Notes under the pieces: generated by a model
What the model was told of the DNA's origin: nothing
What the model saw: the letters and a program-made list of their open reading frames with translations, nothing else
Database searches by the model: none
DNA from: SZUA-309 sp965215995
Lineage (GTDB): Bacteria; Pseudomonadota; Gammaproteobacteria; Pseudomonadales; Azotimanducaceae
Assembly: GCA_965215995.1 (NCBI GenBank)
Contig: OZ244128.1
Location: 5,084,001-5,148,000, forward strand
Length of the DNA: 64,000 nucleotides
Direction of reading: 5' to 3'
Shown here: piece by piece, positions 46,919-55,665 of the stretch
Numbering within the stretch: the first letter of the stretch is position 1
Layout of the letters: every line of letters starts with the position of its first letter
Position numbers and translations under genes: made by a program

Positions 46919-47043
46919 GTAGATGCCACCAGAGTTCTGCAGGCCGGCTACTCTACTGCACAGACACGGAATTTACATCTGTGCAGCACCACCGATCTCC
47001 GGCGGATCTTGATTCGAGCCGGTTTGCGTGTGAGATTTGCCCC

Positions 47044-47382
47044 ATGGCACTGCGCGCGCTCCAATCCCATCTCGAGAATACGTTTTTCCCACCCGCCAGT
47101 GTGGGCATGGACGCCGTTATCCGGCTGGCGATTGCGGACGAACTGCTGCAGTTCGAAGTCGCAGAAGGGACGATCGAGTTTCACGAGGCAGGCAACCGGG
47201 AACCAGACGCCACCTTCTTCTTCGAAGACGTGGATATCGCCTGGGCCCTGCTCTCGGGTCAGGCGGATGCCTTCGGTGCTTTCATGGAAGGCCGTTTCCG
47301 TTCGGACGGTTACCTGATGTGGGCTTTCACGCTCATGTCCATGTTCCAGTCGGAGAGCCTGCCGGACACCCCGGTTGAGTAG
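47044..47382 (+). CDS. SCP2 sterol-carrier-like domain protein
   Basis: 112 residues from the ATG at 47044 (MALRALQSHLENTFFPPASVG); an open frame 63 bases longer does not add family-like residues. The SCP2 fold is suggested by VGMDAVIRLAIADELLQFEVAEGTIEFHEAGNREPDATFFFEDVDIAWALLSGQADAFGAFMEGRFRSDGYLMWAFTLMSMFQ, that is, a beta-sheet half followed by an amphipathic helix with the FMEGR(I/F)xxxG signature. Possibly binds a lipid or acyl ligand. Monocistronic, between sohB and nudC. Confidence 0.75.
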   Translation: MALRALQSHLENTFFPPASVGMDAVIRLAIADELLQFEVAEGTIEFHEAGNREPDATFFFEDVDIAWALLSGQADAFGAFMEGRFRSDGYLMWAFTLMSMFQSESLPDTPVE

Positions 47383-47408
47383 GCAACCAGGCAGCACGCG
47401 GCGGACGT

Positions 47409-48254
47409 TCAATCCGCCGGTCTACGTCTGACCTCGTCGATGAACTCGTCAATCAGCCAACGGGAGATAGCGGAACCGGGGGGCACGTTCGGCATGCTGT
47501 CGATGCCGAACCAGCGGGCCTCGGCGATCTCTTCATCCTGACAATCGATCTCCCCGCTCAGGTACTCGGCGTGAAACCCGAGCATGAGCGAGTTGGGAAA
47601 CGGCCAGCTCTGGGAGCCGAAGTACTTGAGGTTGGTCACCTTCAGACCCACTTCCTCCAGCACCTCGCGGTGCACGGTCTGCTCAATCGACTCGCCGGGT
47701 TCCACGAAACCTGCCAACGTGCTGAACATGTTGGTCGGCCAGTTGGCGTTCCGCGCCAGCAGCATCTCATCGCCCCGGGTGATCAGCACGATGATGCTCG
47801 GCGCCAGCTTCGGGTAGTTGATCAGCGAGCAGTTCGGGCATTGCTTGGCCCGGTCTTTAGCATGGTCTTGCATGGCGGTGCCGCAGCGGCCGCAGTACTG
47901 ATGCTCGTTGTGCCAATCGATAATCTGGTGGGCACGACCGGCAAGATAGAAGATTGATTGCTCGACCCGGCCGAGCCAGTCACGCAGTCCCGCCACGGCG
48001 TAACCCTCAGGTACCGAACCGTTGGCCTGCATCACGTAGATCGGCCGGCCGCGGTGCTGCCCGAGGTAGTGCTCGAAGGACACCTCGATGTCCATCCAGC
48101 GCAACTCATCACCCGTCACCGGTCTCGGCACACCCTGCTCGGAAATGCAGACGAAGCCTTCCCGCATGCGGATGAAGAACCAGGCATCATCACGGGACGA
48201 ACCTTCCGGTGGGTGAACGAGCGTTTCGAAATCGTCGGGGTCGCTGGGCCACAT
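47409..48254 (-). CDS. nudC: NAD+ diphosphatase NudC
   Basis: Cleaves NADH/NAD+ and removes NAD caps from RNA 5' ends. The 281-residue protein has an N-terminal domain, a zinc ribbon (YCGRCGTAMQDHAKDRAKQCPNCSLINYP, four cysteines), the Nudix box GFVEPGESIEQTVHREVLEEVG with catalytic Glu residues, and the NADH-pyrophosphatase signature SQSWPFPNSLMLGF (family: SQPWPFPxS; here Pro is replaced by Ser). The zinc ribbon and signature separate it from other Nudix hydrolases. It is convergent with the SCP2-like gene. Confidence 0.93.
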   Translation of the reverse strand: MWPSDPDDFETLVHPPEGSSRDDAWFFIRMREGFVCISEQGVPRPVTGDELRWMDIEVSFEHYLGQHRGRPIYVMQANGSVPEGYAVAGLRDWLGRVEQSIFYLAGRAHQIIDWHNEHQYCGRCGTAMQDHAKDRAKQCPNCSLINYPKLAPSIIVLITRGDEMLLARNANWPTNMFSTLAGFVEPGESIEQTVHREVLEEVGLKVTNLKYFGSQSWPFPNSLMLGFHAEYLSGEIDCQDEEIAEARWFGIDSMPNVPPGSAISRWLIDEFIDEVRRRPAD

Positions 48255-48302
48255 TGAGTCTGTCTTTCCTTGTTGTCACTAAGAAGCTGTTGTTCCGAAG
48301 AG

Positions 48303-48341
48303 GTGCTTTCGTCAGGCGCTTTCGTTAGGCGCTTTGTTCCG
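48303..48341. repeat. 13-bp tandem repeat upstream of nudC
   Basis: GTGCTTTCGTCAG (48303-48315), GCGCTTTCGTTAG (48316-48328) and a diverging GCGCTTTGTTCCG (48329-48341) stand in a row. The word GTTCCGAAG also recurs at about 48292 and 48335 and as GTTCGGAAG near 48362. The cluster lies in the divergent nudC-nhaB gap and might be a binding-site array or slippage product. Confidence 0.6.
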
Positions 48342-48496
48342 AAGCTCTGATTGGAGGCATTGTTCGGAAGTCCCACATTGTTATTCGCGAAGGGTCATGC
48401 GCGCAACGGCAGCCCTCAAGGGGGATCCGGGCCCGCCGATATAGACTCCTCATGGCCGCTCGATTATCGTTGCGGAGCCTCAACACCCGGGCAGAT

Positions 48497-48531
48497 AAGG
48501 AGGGACACGCCGGCGCCGTTCGGCATCATCA
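48497..48531 (+). promoter_or_regulatory. nhaB initiation region: distant Shine-Dalgarno with short hairpin
   Basis: AAGGAGGG at 48497-48504 is 26 bases upstream of the nhaB ATG (48531). The interval can form GCCG (48509-48512) with CGGC (48521-48524); folding it out leaves about 10 bases of spacing. No ATG, GTG or TTG in the nhaB frame lies nearer to the Shine-Dalgarno sequence. Confidence 0.35.
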
Positions 48532-50033
48532 TGAGCGATCCGATCAAGACGGCGTCTTTCTGGCATAACTTCCTCGGTCCCGCACCAGATTGGTACAAGG
48601 GACTCATTATCTGCTTCCTGCTGATCAATCCGATTCTGTTTCTGATTGCACCTTTCGTCGCTGGTTGGGTGCTGGTTCTGGAGTTCATATTCACGCTGGC
48701 GATGGCCCTTCGCTGCTATCCGTTGCAACCCGGTGGCCTGATCGCCATCGAGGCCGTCGTCATCGGCATGACCTCAGCGGAGACCATCCGGGCGGAGGTG
48801 TTTAACAACTTTCCGGTGATCCTGCTGCTCATGTTCATGGTGGCGGGCATCTACTTCATGAAGGAGCTGCTGCTCTTCACCTTTACTAAAATAATTCTCG
48901 GAATCAGGTCTAAGATGCTGATTTCGTTGTTATTTTGTTCCGTGTCTGCTGTGCTTTCCGCATTTCTCGATGCCCTCACCGTCACCGCCGTCATCATCAG
49001 TGTCGCCCTGGGTTTCTATTCCGTCTACCACAAGGTGGCCTCTGGCAAGCACTTCGCCGATGAGCATGAGCATTCGGAGGACGAGAGCATTGGCGAGTTG
49101 CATCGGGAAGATCTGGAGGAGTTTCGCGCATTCCTGCGCAACCTGCTCATGCACGGCGCGGTGGGTACTGCCCTTGGTGGCGTCTGCACCACTGTCGGTG
49201 AGCCTCAGAACCTGCTCATCGCGACGCAGGTTGGCTGGGAGTTCATCGAGTTCTTTCTCCGGATGGCACCTGTAACCATGCCCGTCTTCGCAGTAGGGCT
49301 CATGACCTGTCTGCTCCTCGAGCAGATCAAGCGGTTCGGCTACGGTGCCACCCTTCCCGAGCCAGTCCGGCACATCCTCACGGAGTTCGATCAGGAAGAG
49401 GCGCGAAATCGTACCGATCTGGACAGGGCCCGACTCGTGATCCAGGCCATTGCTGCGATCATTCTGGTAGTCGCTCTGGCATTTCACTGGGCGGAAGTGG
49501 GTCTGATCGGACTGATGGTGATCGTCATTCAAACCGCACTGAACGGGATCGTGGAGGAGCATCAGCTCGGCAGAGCCTTCGAAGAAGCCCTGCCCTTCAC
49601 GGCGCTGCTCGTGGTGTTCTTCGGCATCGTCGGCGTGATTGAGGATCAGCATTTGTTTGCCCCGGTGATCAGCTACGTACTGTCTCTGGACGCCTCCGAT
49701 CAACCGGGCATCATGTACGTCGCCAATGGCGTGCTGTCTGCGATCAGCGATAACGTGTTCGTCGCAACGGTGTACATCAACGAGGTGGTGGACGCCTTCA
49801 ACGCCGGTCGGATCGATCGTGAGCACATGAATACGCTGGCCATTGCCATCAACACCGGTACCAACATTCCTAGCGTGGCAACGCCCAACGGCCAGGCAGC
49901 CTTCCTGTTCCTGCTGACCTCGTCGCTGGCGCCGCTGGTCCGTCTTTCCTATGGTCGTATGGTGATGATGGCAGCCCCTTATACCGTGACGATGGGGATC
50001 ACCGGCTGGTTCTGCGTGATGTACTTTTTCTAG
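48531..50033 (+). CDS. nhaB: Na+/H+ antiporter NhaB
   Basis: Inner-membrane sodium/proton antiporter for salt and pH homeostasis. The ATG at 48531 (MSDPIKTASFWHNFLGPAPDWYKG) gives 500 residues, near E. coli NhaB (513). Family stretches are seen throughout: FVAGWVLVLEFIFTLAMALRCYPLQPGG, MFMVAGIYFMKELLLF, SAFLDALTVTAVIISVALGFYSVYH, GTALGGVCTTVGEPQNLLIA, SISDNVFVATVYINE (here AISDNVFVATVYINE) and INTGTNIPSVATPNGQAAFLFLLTSSLAPLVRLSYGRM. NhaB is frequent in marine and Vibrio-like bacteria. Codons around 48885-48960 are unusually AT-rich. Confidence 0.95.
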   Translation: MSDPIKTASFWHNFLGPAPDWYKGLIICFLLINPILFLIAPFVAGWVLVLEFIFTLAMALRCYPLQPGGLIAIEAVVIGMTSAETIRAEVFNNFPVILLLMFMVAGIYFMKELLLFTFTKIILGIRSKMLISLLFCSVSAVLSAFLDALTVTAVIISVALGFYSVYHKVASGKHFADEHEHSEDESIGELHREDLEEFRAFLRNLLMHGAVGTALGGVCTTVGEPQNLLIATQVGWEFIEFFLRMAPVTMPVFAVGLMTCLLLEQIKRFGYGATLPEPVRHILTEFDQEEARNRTDLDRARLVIQAIAAIILVVALAFHWAEVGLIGLMVIVIQTALNGIVEEHQLGRAFEEALPFTALLVVFFGIVGVIEDQHLFAPVISYVLSLDASDQPGIMYVANGVLSAISDNVFVATVYINEVVDAFNAGRIDREHMNTLAIAINTGTNIPSVATPNGQAAFLFLLTSSLAPLVRLSYGRMVMMAAPYTVTMGITGWFCVMYFF

Positions 50034-50076
50034 TGCCCTGATTCGGTGATTCAACGAATGACCGAATCAGGACACT
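50032..50076. terminator. Long palindrome between nhaB and dnaQ (bidirectional terminator-like)
   Basis: CCTGATTCGGT (50037-50047) pairs perfectly with ACCGAATCAGG (50061-50071); beyond one C/A mismatch the pairing continues with AGTG (50032-50035) and CACT (50073-50076). The loop contains ATTC-AAC-GAAT. It starts at the nhaB stop codon and covers the last codons of dnaQ, so it sits exactly at the convergent gene ends. No T-run follows. Its outer part resembles the clpX-lon palindrome at 58715-58763. Confidence 0.6.
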
Positions 50077-50809
50077 CGGCACTGTTCTGAGCACTCGGTT
50101 CCAGCTTGCGCCATACTGCCCCGTTGTCTGACTTGTCGTCGAGCAGGTCCAGCCAACCTTCATGGGCGCTTGCCTCTTCAAGGCTGGCTGTGATCACTCT
50201 AAGCGCCGGCCGATCCGCATCGACAAGCAGCTCCTTCTCGGCCTCACCCGAACGATTGGCTTCGTCCCCATCCCCGGCAAAGAGTGCCGTTTGGCCGCCG
50301 GTCATCAATAGAAACACGTCGGCCAGGATTTCCGCATCCAGCAAGGCGCCGTGCAGCGTGCGTGCCGAGTTGTCTACCTGATAGCGGCGGCAGAGCGCAT
50401 CCAGGCTGTTCTTCTGTCCCGGGTGCTTGTGCCGGGCGAGCGCCAGCGAATCGGTGACGGTGCAGATGTCGGCAATGCGCCTGTGTCCCCCCGACAACCG
50501 GCTAAGCTCGTGATCGAGAAAGGCTACGTCGAAGGGCGCATTGTGGATGATCAGCTCCGCGCCAGCTAAGAAGTCGATGATCTCGTCCGCGATTTCTGCG
50601 AATTTCGGCTTATCCGTCAGAAACTCCGAGCTGATGCCATGCACCTCGAAGGCGCCGTCGTCGATCTCGCGTTCCGGGTTGATGTACTTATGCAGTTGCC
50701 GGCCCGTGTAGCGCCTGTTCACAAGCTCCACGCCGCCGATCTCGATGATGCGATGACCCTGCGCCGTCTCCAGCCCGGTTGTTTCCGTATCGAGTACCAC
50801 CTGTCGCAC
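50051..50809 (-). CDS. dnaQ: DNA polymerase III epsilon subunit
   Basis: 3'-5' proofreading exonuclease of the replicative polymerase. The 252-residue protein has all three exonuclease motifs: VLDTETTGLETAQGHRIIEIG (Exo I, DxE), LIIHNAPFDVAFLDHEL (Exo II) and HGALLDAEILADVFLLM (Exo III, HxxxxxD). The C-terminal tail, which should bind PolC/DnaE, is longer and acidic. It neighbours rnhA in the same orientation (2 bases between), as in E. coli, but here the genes are co-directional instead of divergent. Confidence 0.95.
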   Translation of the reverse strand: MRQVVLDTETTGLETAQGHRIIEIGGVELVNRRYTGRQLHKYINPEREIDDGAFEVHGISSEFLTDKPKFAEIADEIIDFLAGAELIIHNAPFDVAFLDHELSRLSGGHRRIADICTVTDSLALARHKHPGQKNSLDALCRRYQVDNSARTLHGALLDAEILADVFLLMTGGQTALFAGDGDEANRSGEAEKELLVDADRPALRVITASLEEASAHEGWLDLLDDKSDNGAVWRKLEPSAQNSAECPDSVIR

Positions 50810-50811
50810 GG

Positions 50812-51276
50812 TTAAGAGTCTTCCTGCATCTCATCGATGGCGTCATTGGCCGCCTGATCCACCAGCTCATTCTCCGGATGGCCGCTGTGACCCTTCACCC
50901 AGTGCCATTCCACAGCGTGCAGCGCAGTCAGACGATCCAGCTCTTCCCACAGATCCTGGTTTTTCACCGGCTTTCTTGCTGCCGTTTTCCAACCGTTCTT
51001 CTTCCACTTCGCTATCCAGCCGGTGATCCCCTGCCGAACGTATTGGGAATCGGTGGTGAGCTTCACCTGGCTACCGCGCTTCAAGGCAGCCAAGCCCTGA
51101 ATTGCTGCCATCAGTTCCATGCGGTTGTTCGTAGTCTCGGGCTCCGCGCCTTTGATCAGCTTCTCGGCATCACCGTAGCGCAGGTAAGCGGCCCAGCCAC
51201 CAGGACCGGGGTTACCTCTGCATGCACCGTCTGTAAAAATCTCAACCAGGGTCTTCAACCCCGTCGACGGCCGCAT
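50812..51276 (-). CDS. rnhA: Ribonuclease HI
   Basis: Degrades RNA in RNA-DNA hybrids. The 154-residue protein carries the catalytic carboxylates: Asp16 in IFTDGACRGNPGPGGW, Glu54 in TTNNRMELMAAI, the Asp in KLTTDSQYVRQGITGWI and the last Asp in NELVDQAAND, plus HxxGH in VKGHSGHPEN. The basic protrusion KKNGWKTAARKPVKN is intact. Its start overlaps the methyltransferase gene by 35 bases if the ATG at 51276 is used; a TTG at 51258 would shorten the overlap. Confidence 0.95.
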   Translation of the reverse strand: MRPSTGLKTLVEIFTDGACRGNPGPGGWAAYLRYGDAEKLIKGAEPETTNNRMELMAAIQGLAALKRGSQVKLTTDSQYVRQGITGWIAKWKKNGWKTAARKPVKNQDLWEELDRLTALHAVEWHWVKGHSGHPENELVDQAANDAIDEMQEDS

Positions 51277-52117
51277 CCGTTCGCGGCAAGGTGTCCGGGA
51301 AGTGAGCGACCCGGGCGCTGAGCTTGGGGTATGCGGCAGGTACCAGCTTGCGGCCGCCTACGGTGCTGGTGGACCAGTCCGGACGTATAGCGCTCACCTG
51401 CTTCACGGCTGAGATCACGTAGACGCCGCCCAGCGGAATCCGCCGCTCGGCACACAACCCCCGCAACTTCCGCCAGACACCCGCATCTTTGTTGCGAGTC
51501 GGGAACGGCAGTTCATAGGCAAGATATTTAACCTCCTGCTGTAGCTCGAAACCCAGGACCGCCAGCCAGTCCTGCAGGCGTCCGGGACTCACGAAGCGCA
51601 GGCCACTGAAGCTGTCTTTGAAGAATCTTGCGTAAGCACCGCGCAACCCCCACAGGCTCCAGGGGTTGAAGGAGACGATCAGAAGGCGCCCACCGGGCGC
51701 CAGCGCCCGTGCCACCTCACGCATGGCGCTTCTGGGATCTGGGGCGGTTTCCAAAACGTGATGCAGTACCACTGCGTCCAGCGCGTTATTACGCAGTGGC
51801 AGCTCATACAGCTCGGCTTTGAAGCAACCGGATTCGGCCTCTGCACCGTGGCTGTCGGGCTCACAGCCAATGGCCGTTGCACAGGTCTCCAAACGGAAAC
51901 GGTTCCGAATCATGCACCCGCGCACGGTATCTGTGAGGCCCGTATGGCAACCTGCCCAGAGCAGCGTGTCGCCATGAAACCGCCGGGCACACTCGCTGAT
52001 GACAGGCGTCTGCTCATCTAGGAGCCGGCGCCCGGAACTTGATTCGAACCAGGATGCGAGACGATCTAGGGAGGAAGTTGCCAAGTGCAAAGACATACCG
52101 CAAAGTACCTGATCCAT
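51242..52117 (-). CDS. Class I SAM-dependent methyltransferase (YafS-like)
   Basis: About 291 residues from the ATG at 52117 (MDQVLCGMSLHLATSS); MSLHL at 52096 is an alternative. The core has LLWAGCHTGLTDTV (degenerate SAM motif I), YELPLRNNALDAVVLHHVLETAPDPRSAMREVARALAPGGRLLIVSFNPWSLWGLRG and SPGRLQDWLAVLGFE, matching the Methyltransf_11 proteins found beside rnhA in Gammaproteobacteria (E. coli yafS). Substrate is unknown. It is divergent from mltD with 17 bases between the starts, so their promoters overlap their coding ends or lie in the leader. Confidence 0.85.
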   Translation of the reverse strand: MDQVLCGMSLHLATSSLDRLASWFESSSGRRLLDEQTPVISECARRFHGDTLLWAGCHTGLTDTVRGCMIRNRFRLETCATAIGCEPDSHGAEAESGCFKAELYELPLRNNALDAVVLHHVLETAPDPRSAMREVARALAPGGRLLIVSFNPWSLWGLRGAYARFFKDSFSGLRFVSPGRLQDWLAVLGFELQQEVKYLAYELPFPTRNKDAGVWRKLRGLCAERRIPLGGVYVISAVKQVSAIRPDWSTSTVGGRKLVPAAYPKLSARVAHFPDTLPRTDAAVDGVEDPG

Positions 52118-52134
52118 TCTGACTGCAGCTTCTG

Positions 52135-53709
52135 ATGACCGCAAGCATACGCGTGTCTGGGGGGACACGAACTCATCGGCTTGTGGTAGCGACCTCTGCG
52201 GCACTGTTGTTGCTGCTCGGTTGCCAGACCACAGTGCCCAGCACGCCTCTGGTAGAGGTCGATGCTGCCGTGCTCGATGCCACCCTCGCCCCCGAGCCCG
52301 TGGTCCCGTACATCGACGGTGATCTGATCGCGCCGGGCGTGCACTTGCCGGATCCCAGCCTCTGGGCGGACTTGATCGAAGGTTTTCAGCTGGATCGCCA
52401 TACGGAGCAGAAGCGTGTGCAGCAGGAGCTGCGTTGGTTGAAACGCCACCCCAGCTACCTGCACAACATGCGAGGCCGCCTGGAAAGGCACCTGGCCTAC
52501 ATTCACGGTGAGGTGAAAGCGCGTGGCATGCCGAGCGAGCTCGCCTTGCTGCCCATCGTTGAAAGTGCCCTGGATCCTTATGCTTTCTCACACGGGGGCG
52601 CTGCCGGCCTCTGGCAGTTCATCCCGGCAACGGCCAAGCGCTTCGGTCTGGAACGGAACTGGTGGTACGAAGGTCGCAGGGATCCGGTCGCGGCCACGGA
52701 AGCCGCTCTCGACTACCTGGACTACCTGTACAGACGGTTCGATGACTGGTACCTGGCGCTCGCCGGTTACAACGCCGGTGAGGGCAACGTCAATCGCGCC
52801 AAGCGCAAAGCGCCTGAAGGTGCCGGTTTCTTCGAGCTCAAGCTGCCACGGGAAACCAGCGCCTACGTACCCCGGCTGCTGGCCCTGGCCGAGCTGGTGG
52901 CCAACCCGGAGGCACTCGGGGTGACCCTGCCGGCAATCGGCCCCGAGGTTCCTTTCGAGGTGGTCAGCACAGGCAGCCAGATGGACCTGAGCGTGATAAG
53001 CCGGGTCACCGAACTCGATGTGGAGACGCTCTATCTCTGGAATCCAGCCCTGAACCAGTGGTCGACGCCGCCCAACGGGCCACATCACCTCATCCTGCCG
53101 GTTGCAGAGGCTGAACGGGCGGCGGCCCGGATCGCATCGGTTCCGGCAGATGAGCGGGTGGAGTGGCTGCGAATCACCGTCAAGCCTGGCGATACGCTGA
53201 GTCAGCTGGCGTCACGGCACCGGACAGACGTGGCCAGCCTGAAACAGGCCAATGGACTCAGAACCGCCCGCATTACCGCAGGAGATTCCCTGCTGATCCC
53301 GAAAACGCCACGGGCCATCTCCAACAGCATCACCAGCCGCAACCAGGGTACCACCTACGTTGTGCAGAACGGCGACTCCCTGTGGACCATCAGCCGCGCC
53401 CACAATATTCCGATCAACAAGCTGATGAAGACCAACCACGTGGGACCGAAAGATTACCTCCGGGTTGGCCAGAAACTCACCCTGCCCGGCGGCACGAGCT
53501 CGCCGATGGCGGTCAGCGCCAGCCGTGAGACGCAGATCCGCAAGGTTCGCTACGGCGTTCGCCGAGGTGATTCGCTGGCCCGCATAGCCAGCAAATTCAA
53601 TGTGCGGGTGAAAGATATCGTCAACTGGAACAAGTTGAACACCAAGGACTATCTGCAGCCGGGTCAGACGCTGCTCCTGTACGTCAATGCCTCCACAGGC
53701 ACGGACTAG
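52135..53709 (+). CDS. mltD: Membrane-bound lytic murein transglycosylase D
   Basis: Outer-membrane lipoprotein that cleaves peptidoglycan. The 524-residue protein has a lipobox ALLLLLGC (lipid attachment Cys30), the SLT domain at about residues 110-270 with catalytic Glu143 (LLPIVESALDPYAFSHGGAAGLWQFIPATAKRFGL) and YNAGEGNVNRA, then three LysM modules: VKPGDTLSQLASRHRTD, VQNGDSLWTISRAHNI and VRRGDSLARIASKFNV. The domain order and LysM tail are MltD-specific. mltD near dnaQ/rnhA is the E. coli order. Confidence 0.95.
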   Translation: MTASIRVSGGTRTHRLVVATSAALLLLLGCQTTVPSTPLVEVDAAVLDATLAPEPVVPYIDGDLIAPGVHLPDPSLWADLIEGFQLDRHTEQKRVQQELRWLKRHPSYLHNMRGRLERHLAYIHGEVKARGMPSELALLPIVESALDPYAFSHGGAAGLWQFIPATAKRFGLERNWWYEGRRDPVAATEAALDYLDYLYRRFDDWYLALAGYNAGEGNVNRAKRKAPEGAGFFELKLPRETSAYVPRLLALAELVANPEALGVTLPAIGPEVPFEVVSTGSQMDLSVISRVTELDVETLYLWNPALNQWSTPPNGPHHLILPVAEAERAAARIASVPADERVEWLRITVKPGDTLSQLASRHRTDVASLKQANGLRTARITAGDSLLIPKTPRAISNSITSRNQGTTYVVQNGDSLWTISRAHNIPINKLMKTNHVGPKDYLRVGQKLTLPGGTSSPMAVSASRETQIRKVRYGVRRGDSLARIASKFNVRVKDIVNWNKLNTKDYLQPGQTLLLYVNASTGTD

Positions 53710-53713
53710 GACG

Positions 53714-55615
53714 TTAGAGTACCGGTCGACTGATCGAAGCGTCTTTCTCTAGCGCCTGGTAGTAGCCGTCGAAATCCACGGTCTGGGCCCGATTGGCGAG
53801 GAATTGCCGCATCCCCTGGATCTCGGCCTCCGTCATGGTGGAGAGGTCGCCATCCTCCACCCGGGTCATGGTGATCACGTAGCGGCTGCCATCGGCGCCC
53901 TGGGCGCTGCCCACCTGCTTACCGTTACTGGGTCGGGTCAGCTCGAAGGCCGCACTCAGCACTTCCGGCGGCACACCGATTTCGTTCCGCCTCACCAGCT
54001 CCCGGGTCTGCCAGCTGAGGCCCAGATCGTCGGCGATCACGGAGACGTTCTCTCCTGCTTGCACTCGATCCAGAGCGTCAGCGTGGGCACCCTCAAGCGC
54101 CAGTCGCGCCTGCTCACCGGCGATTTCCGCACGAATGTCTTCGGCAACCGTCTCGAACGGGATGGTCTCCGGCTCATGCCGCAGCGTTACCCGTGAGACC
54201 ACGGCTCGATTTTCGAGATACTCGACAGCTGGACTGTTGAAACCCTGATCGAGGACCTCGGAGGTAAAGAGGCTTTCTCGCAAGGTGGTGTTGCCGAAGA
54301 TGCCGGAGCCGGTCGTGCGGCTGATCCCTTCCGCTGTCTGGATGTCCAGACCGAGCGCGGCGCTGATCCCATTCAGATCTTCCGGCTGCTCGAACGCCAG
54401 ATTATCCAGCTCACGAACCCGGTCGATGAACAACCGCTCCGCTTCTGCTCGTCTCAATCCCGCTTCGATCCCTTGACGCATCTCCTCCAGGGAAGGGAAC
54501 TCGGTCGCAATGATCTCTTTCAGCTCAATCAGGTGAACGCCAAAATCCGTCTGCACGGGATCTGAGATCTGTCCTACCTCCAGTGCCCAGAGCGCTTCCT
54601 CGAATTCCGGTGCGAACAATCCTCTGCTGACCGGACCGAGATCGCCGCCGGCCGCTTTCGAACCAGGATCCTCAGAGTACTCGGTGGCCAGCTCGGCGAA
54701 GCTCTCACCTGCCTCTATCCTTGCGCGCAGGGCCTCGAGCTCCGCTGCTGCGTCCTCCGCGCTACGCTCGTCTGTGATCTGCAGGAGGATGTGGCGACTG
54801 TCCCGCTGCTCGTCGCCGAGCGAGGCGGCCTTCTCCTGCTCGTACCCGGCAATCACGTCGTCCTCGCTGATCTCGATGGAAGCATCGTTCATGAGCGCAT
54901 CGACCGTGAGCTCCACGTAGGCAACATCTACCGACTCCTCGGTCATGTAGTCGAGCAGGTTTTCCTCGTAACGTACGCGCACGTCGTCTTCACTCACCTC
55001 TGCAGCGTCCAGAAAGGATGCTTCTGCAAAAGTCAGATAGGCGATGTCCCTACGCTGGCTGAGGATGCGAGCCTGCTCACGCAGTTCCCATTCCGTGCTG
55101 ATGGCGGTTTCGGTGATGCCGTTGCGCAGCTGTTCCACTCCGATCAGATCCCCGGTGAGCGAAAGAAACTCTGGCGGGGTGTAGCCCAGCAGGTTCAACA
55201 TACGGCGATAGGTATTCTCCTCGAACACCCCATCGATCAGGAAGTTTGGATTGCTTGTTACGATCTCGTTGATCTGCCTGTCACTGGCACCGATTCCGAG
55301 ATCTTCCGTTGCCTGAGTAAGCAGCATGCGGCTGATGAGCTGGTTGATGACGGAATTCTGCAGCATGGCGGGATCGATCATGTTCGGATCGAAGTTCTCG
55401 CCGAACTGCGCCGCCAGGCGACGGCGTTCCCGTTCGGCTTCGACCGTCAACATCGTCTGAGTGATGTCTTCGCCGTTTACGCTCGCAACGCTGGGATCCG
55501 TCGTCAGGAACAGGTTGAATGCGCCGAATCCGAAGATGGCGAGTACGAAGATGATCGCGCCAACGAGAACCTTGAAAAACAGGCTCTGGGTCTGGTCACG
55601 TAGTTTCTGAAGCAT
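53714..55615 (-). CDS. ppiD: Periplasmic folding chaperone PpiD (SurA N-terminal and parvulin domains)
   Basis: 633 residues. The N-terminus is cytoplasmic then a single helix (FFKVLVGAIIFVLAIFGFGAFNLFL) anchors it in the inner membrane. SurA_N_3-like chaperone domain includes SVASVNGEDITQTMLTVEAERERRRLAAQFG. A parvulin domain follows (RHILLQITDERSAEDAAAELEALRARIEAGESFAELATEYSEDPGSKAAGGDLGPVSRGLFAPEFEEALWAL ... FGVHLIEL). Assists outer-membrane protein folding near the Sec translocon. It follows hupB, as in E. coli lon-hupB-ppiD. Confidence 0.94.
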   Translation of the reverse strand: MLQKLRDQTQSLFFKVLVGAIIFVLAIFGFGAFNLFLTTDPSVASVNGEDITQTMLTVEAERERRRLAAQFGENFDPNMIDPAMLQNSVINQLISRMLLTQATEDLGIGASDRQINEIVTSNPNFLIDGVFEENTYRRMLNLLGYTPPEFLSLTGDLIGVEQLRNGITETAISTEWELREQARILSQRRDIAYLTFAEASFLDAAEVSEDDVRVRYEENLLDYMTEESVDVAYVELTVDALMNDASIEISEDDVIAGYEQEKAASLGDEQRDSRHILLQITDERSAEDAAAELEALRARIEAGESFAELATEYSEDPGSKAAGGDLGPVSRGLFAPEFEEALWALEVGQISDPVQTDFGVHLIELKEIIATEFPSLEEMRQGIEAGLRRAEAERLFIDRVRELDNLAFEQPEDLNGISAALGLDIQTAEGISRTTGSGIFGNTTLRESLFTSEVLDQGFNSPAVEYLENRAVVSRVTLRHEPETIPFETVAEDIRAEIAGEQARLALEGAHADALDRVQAGENVSVIADDLGLSWQTRELVRRNEIGVPPEVLSAAFELTRPSNGKQVGSAQGADGSRYVITMTRVEDGDLSTMTEAEIQGMRQFLANRAQTVDFDGYYQALEKDASISRPVL

Positions 55616-55665
55616 CGGGGGTTCCTGAGGTCATGGTGCAATTCTAAGCGCAAAAAACGACGCAG

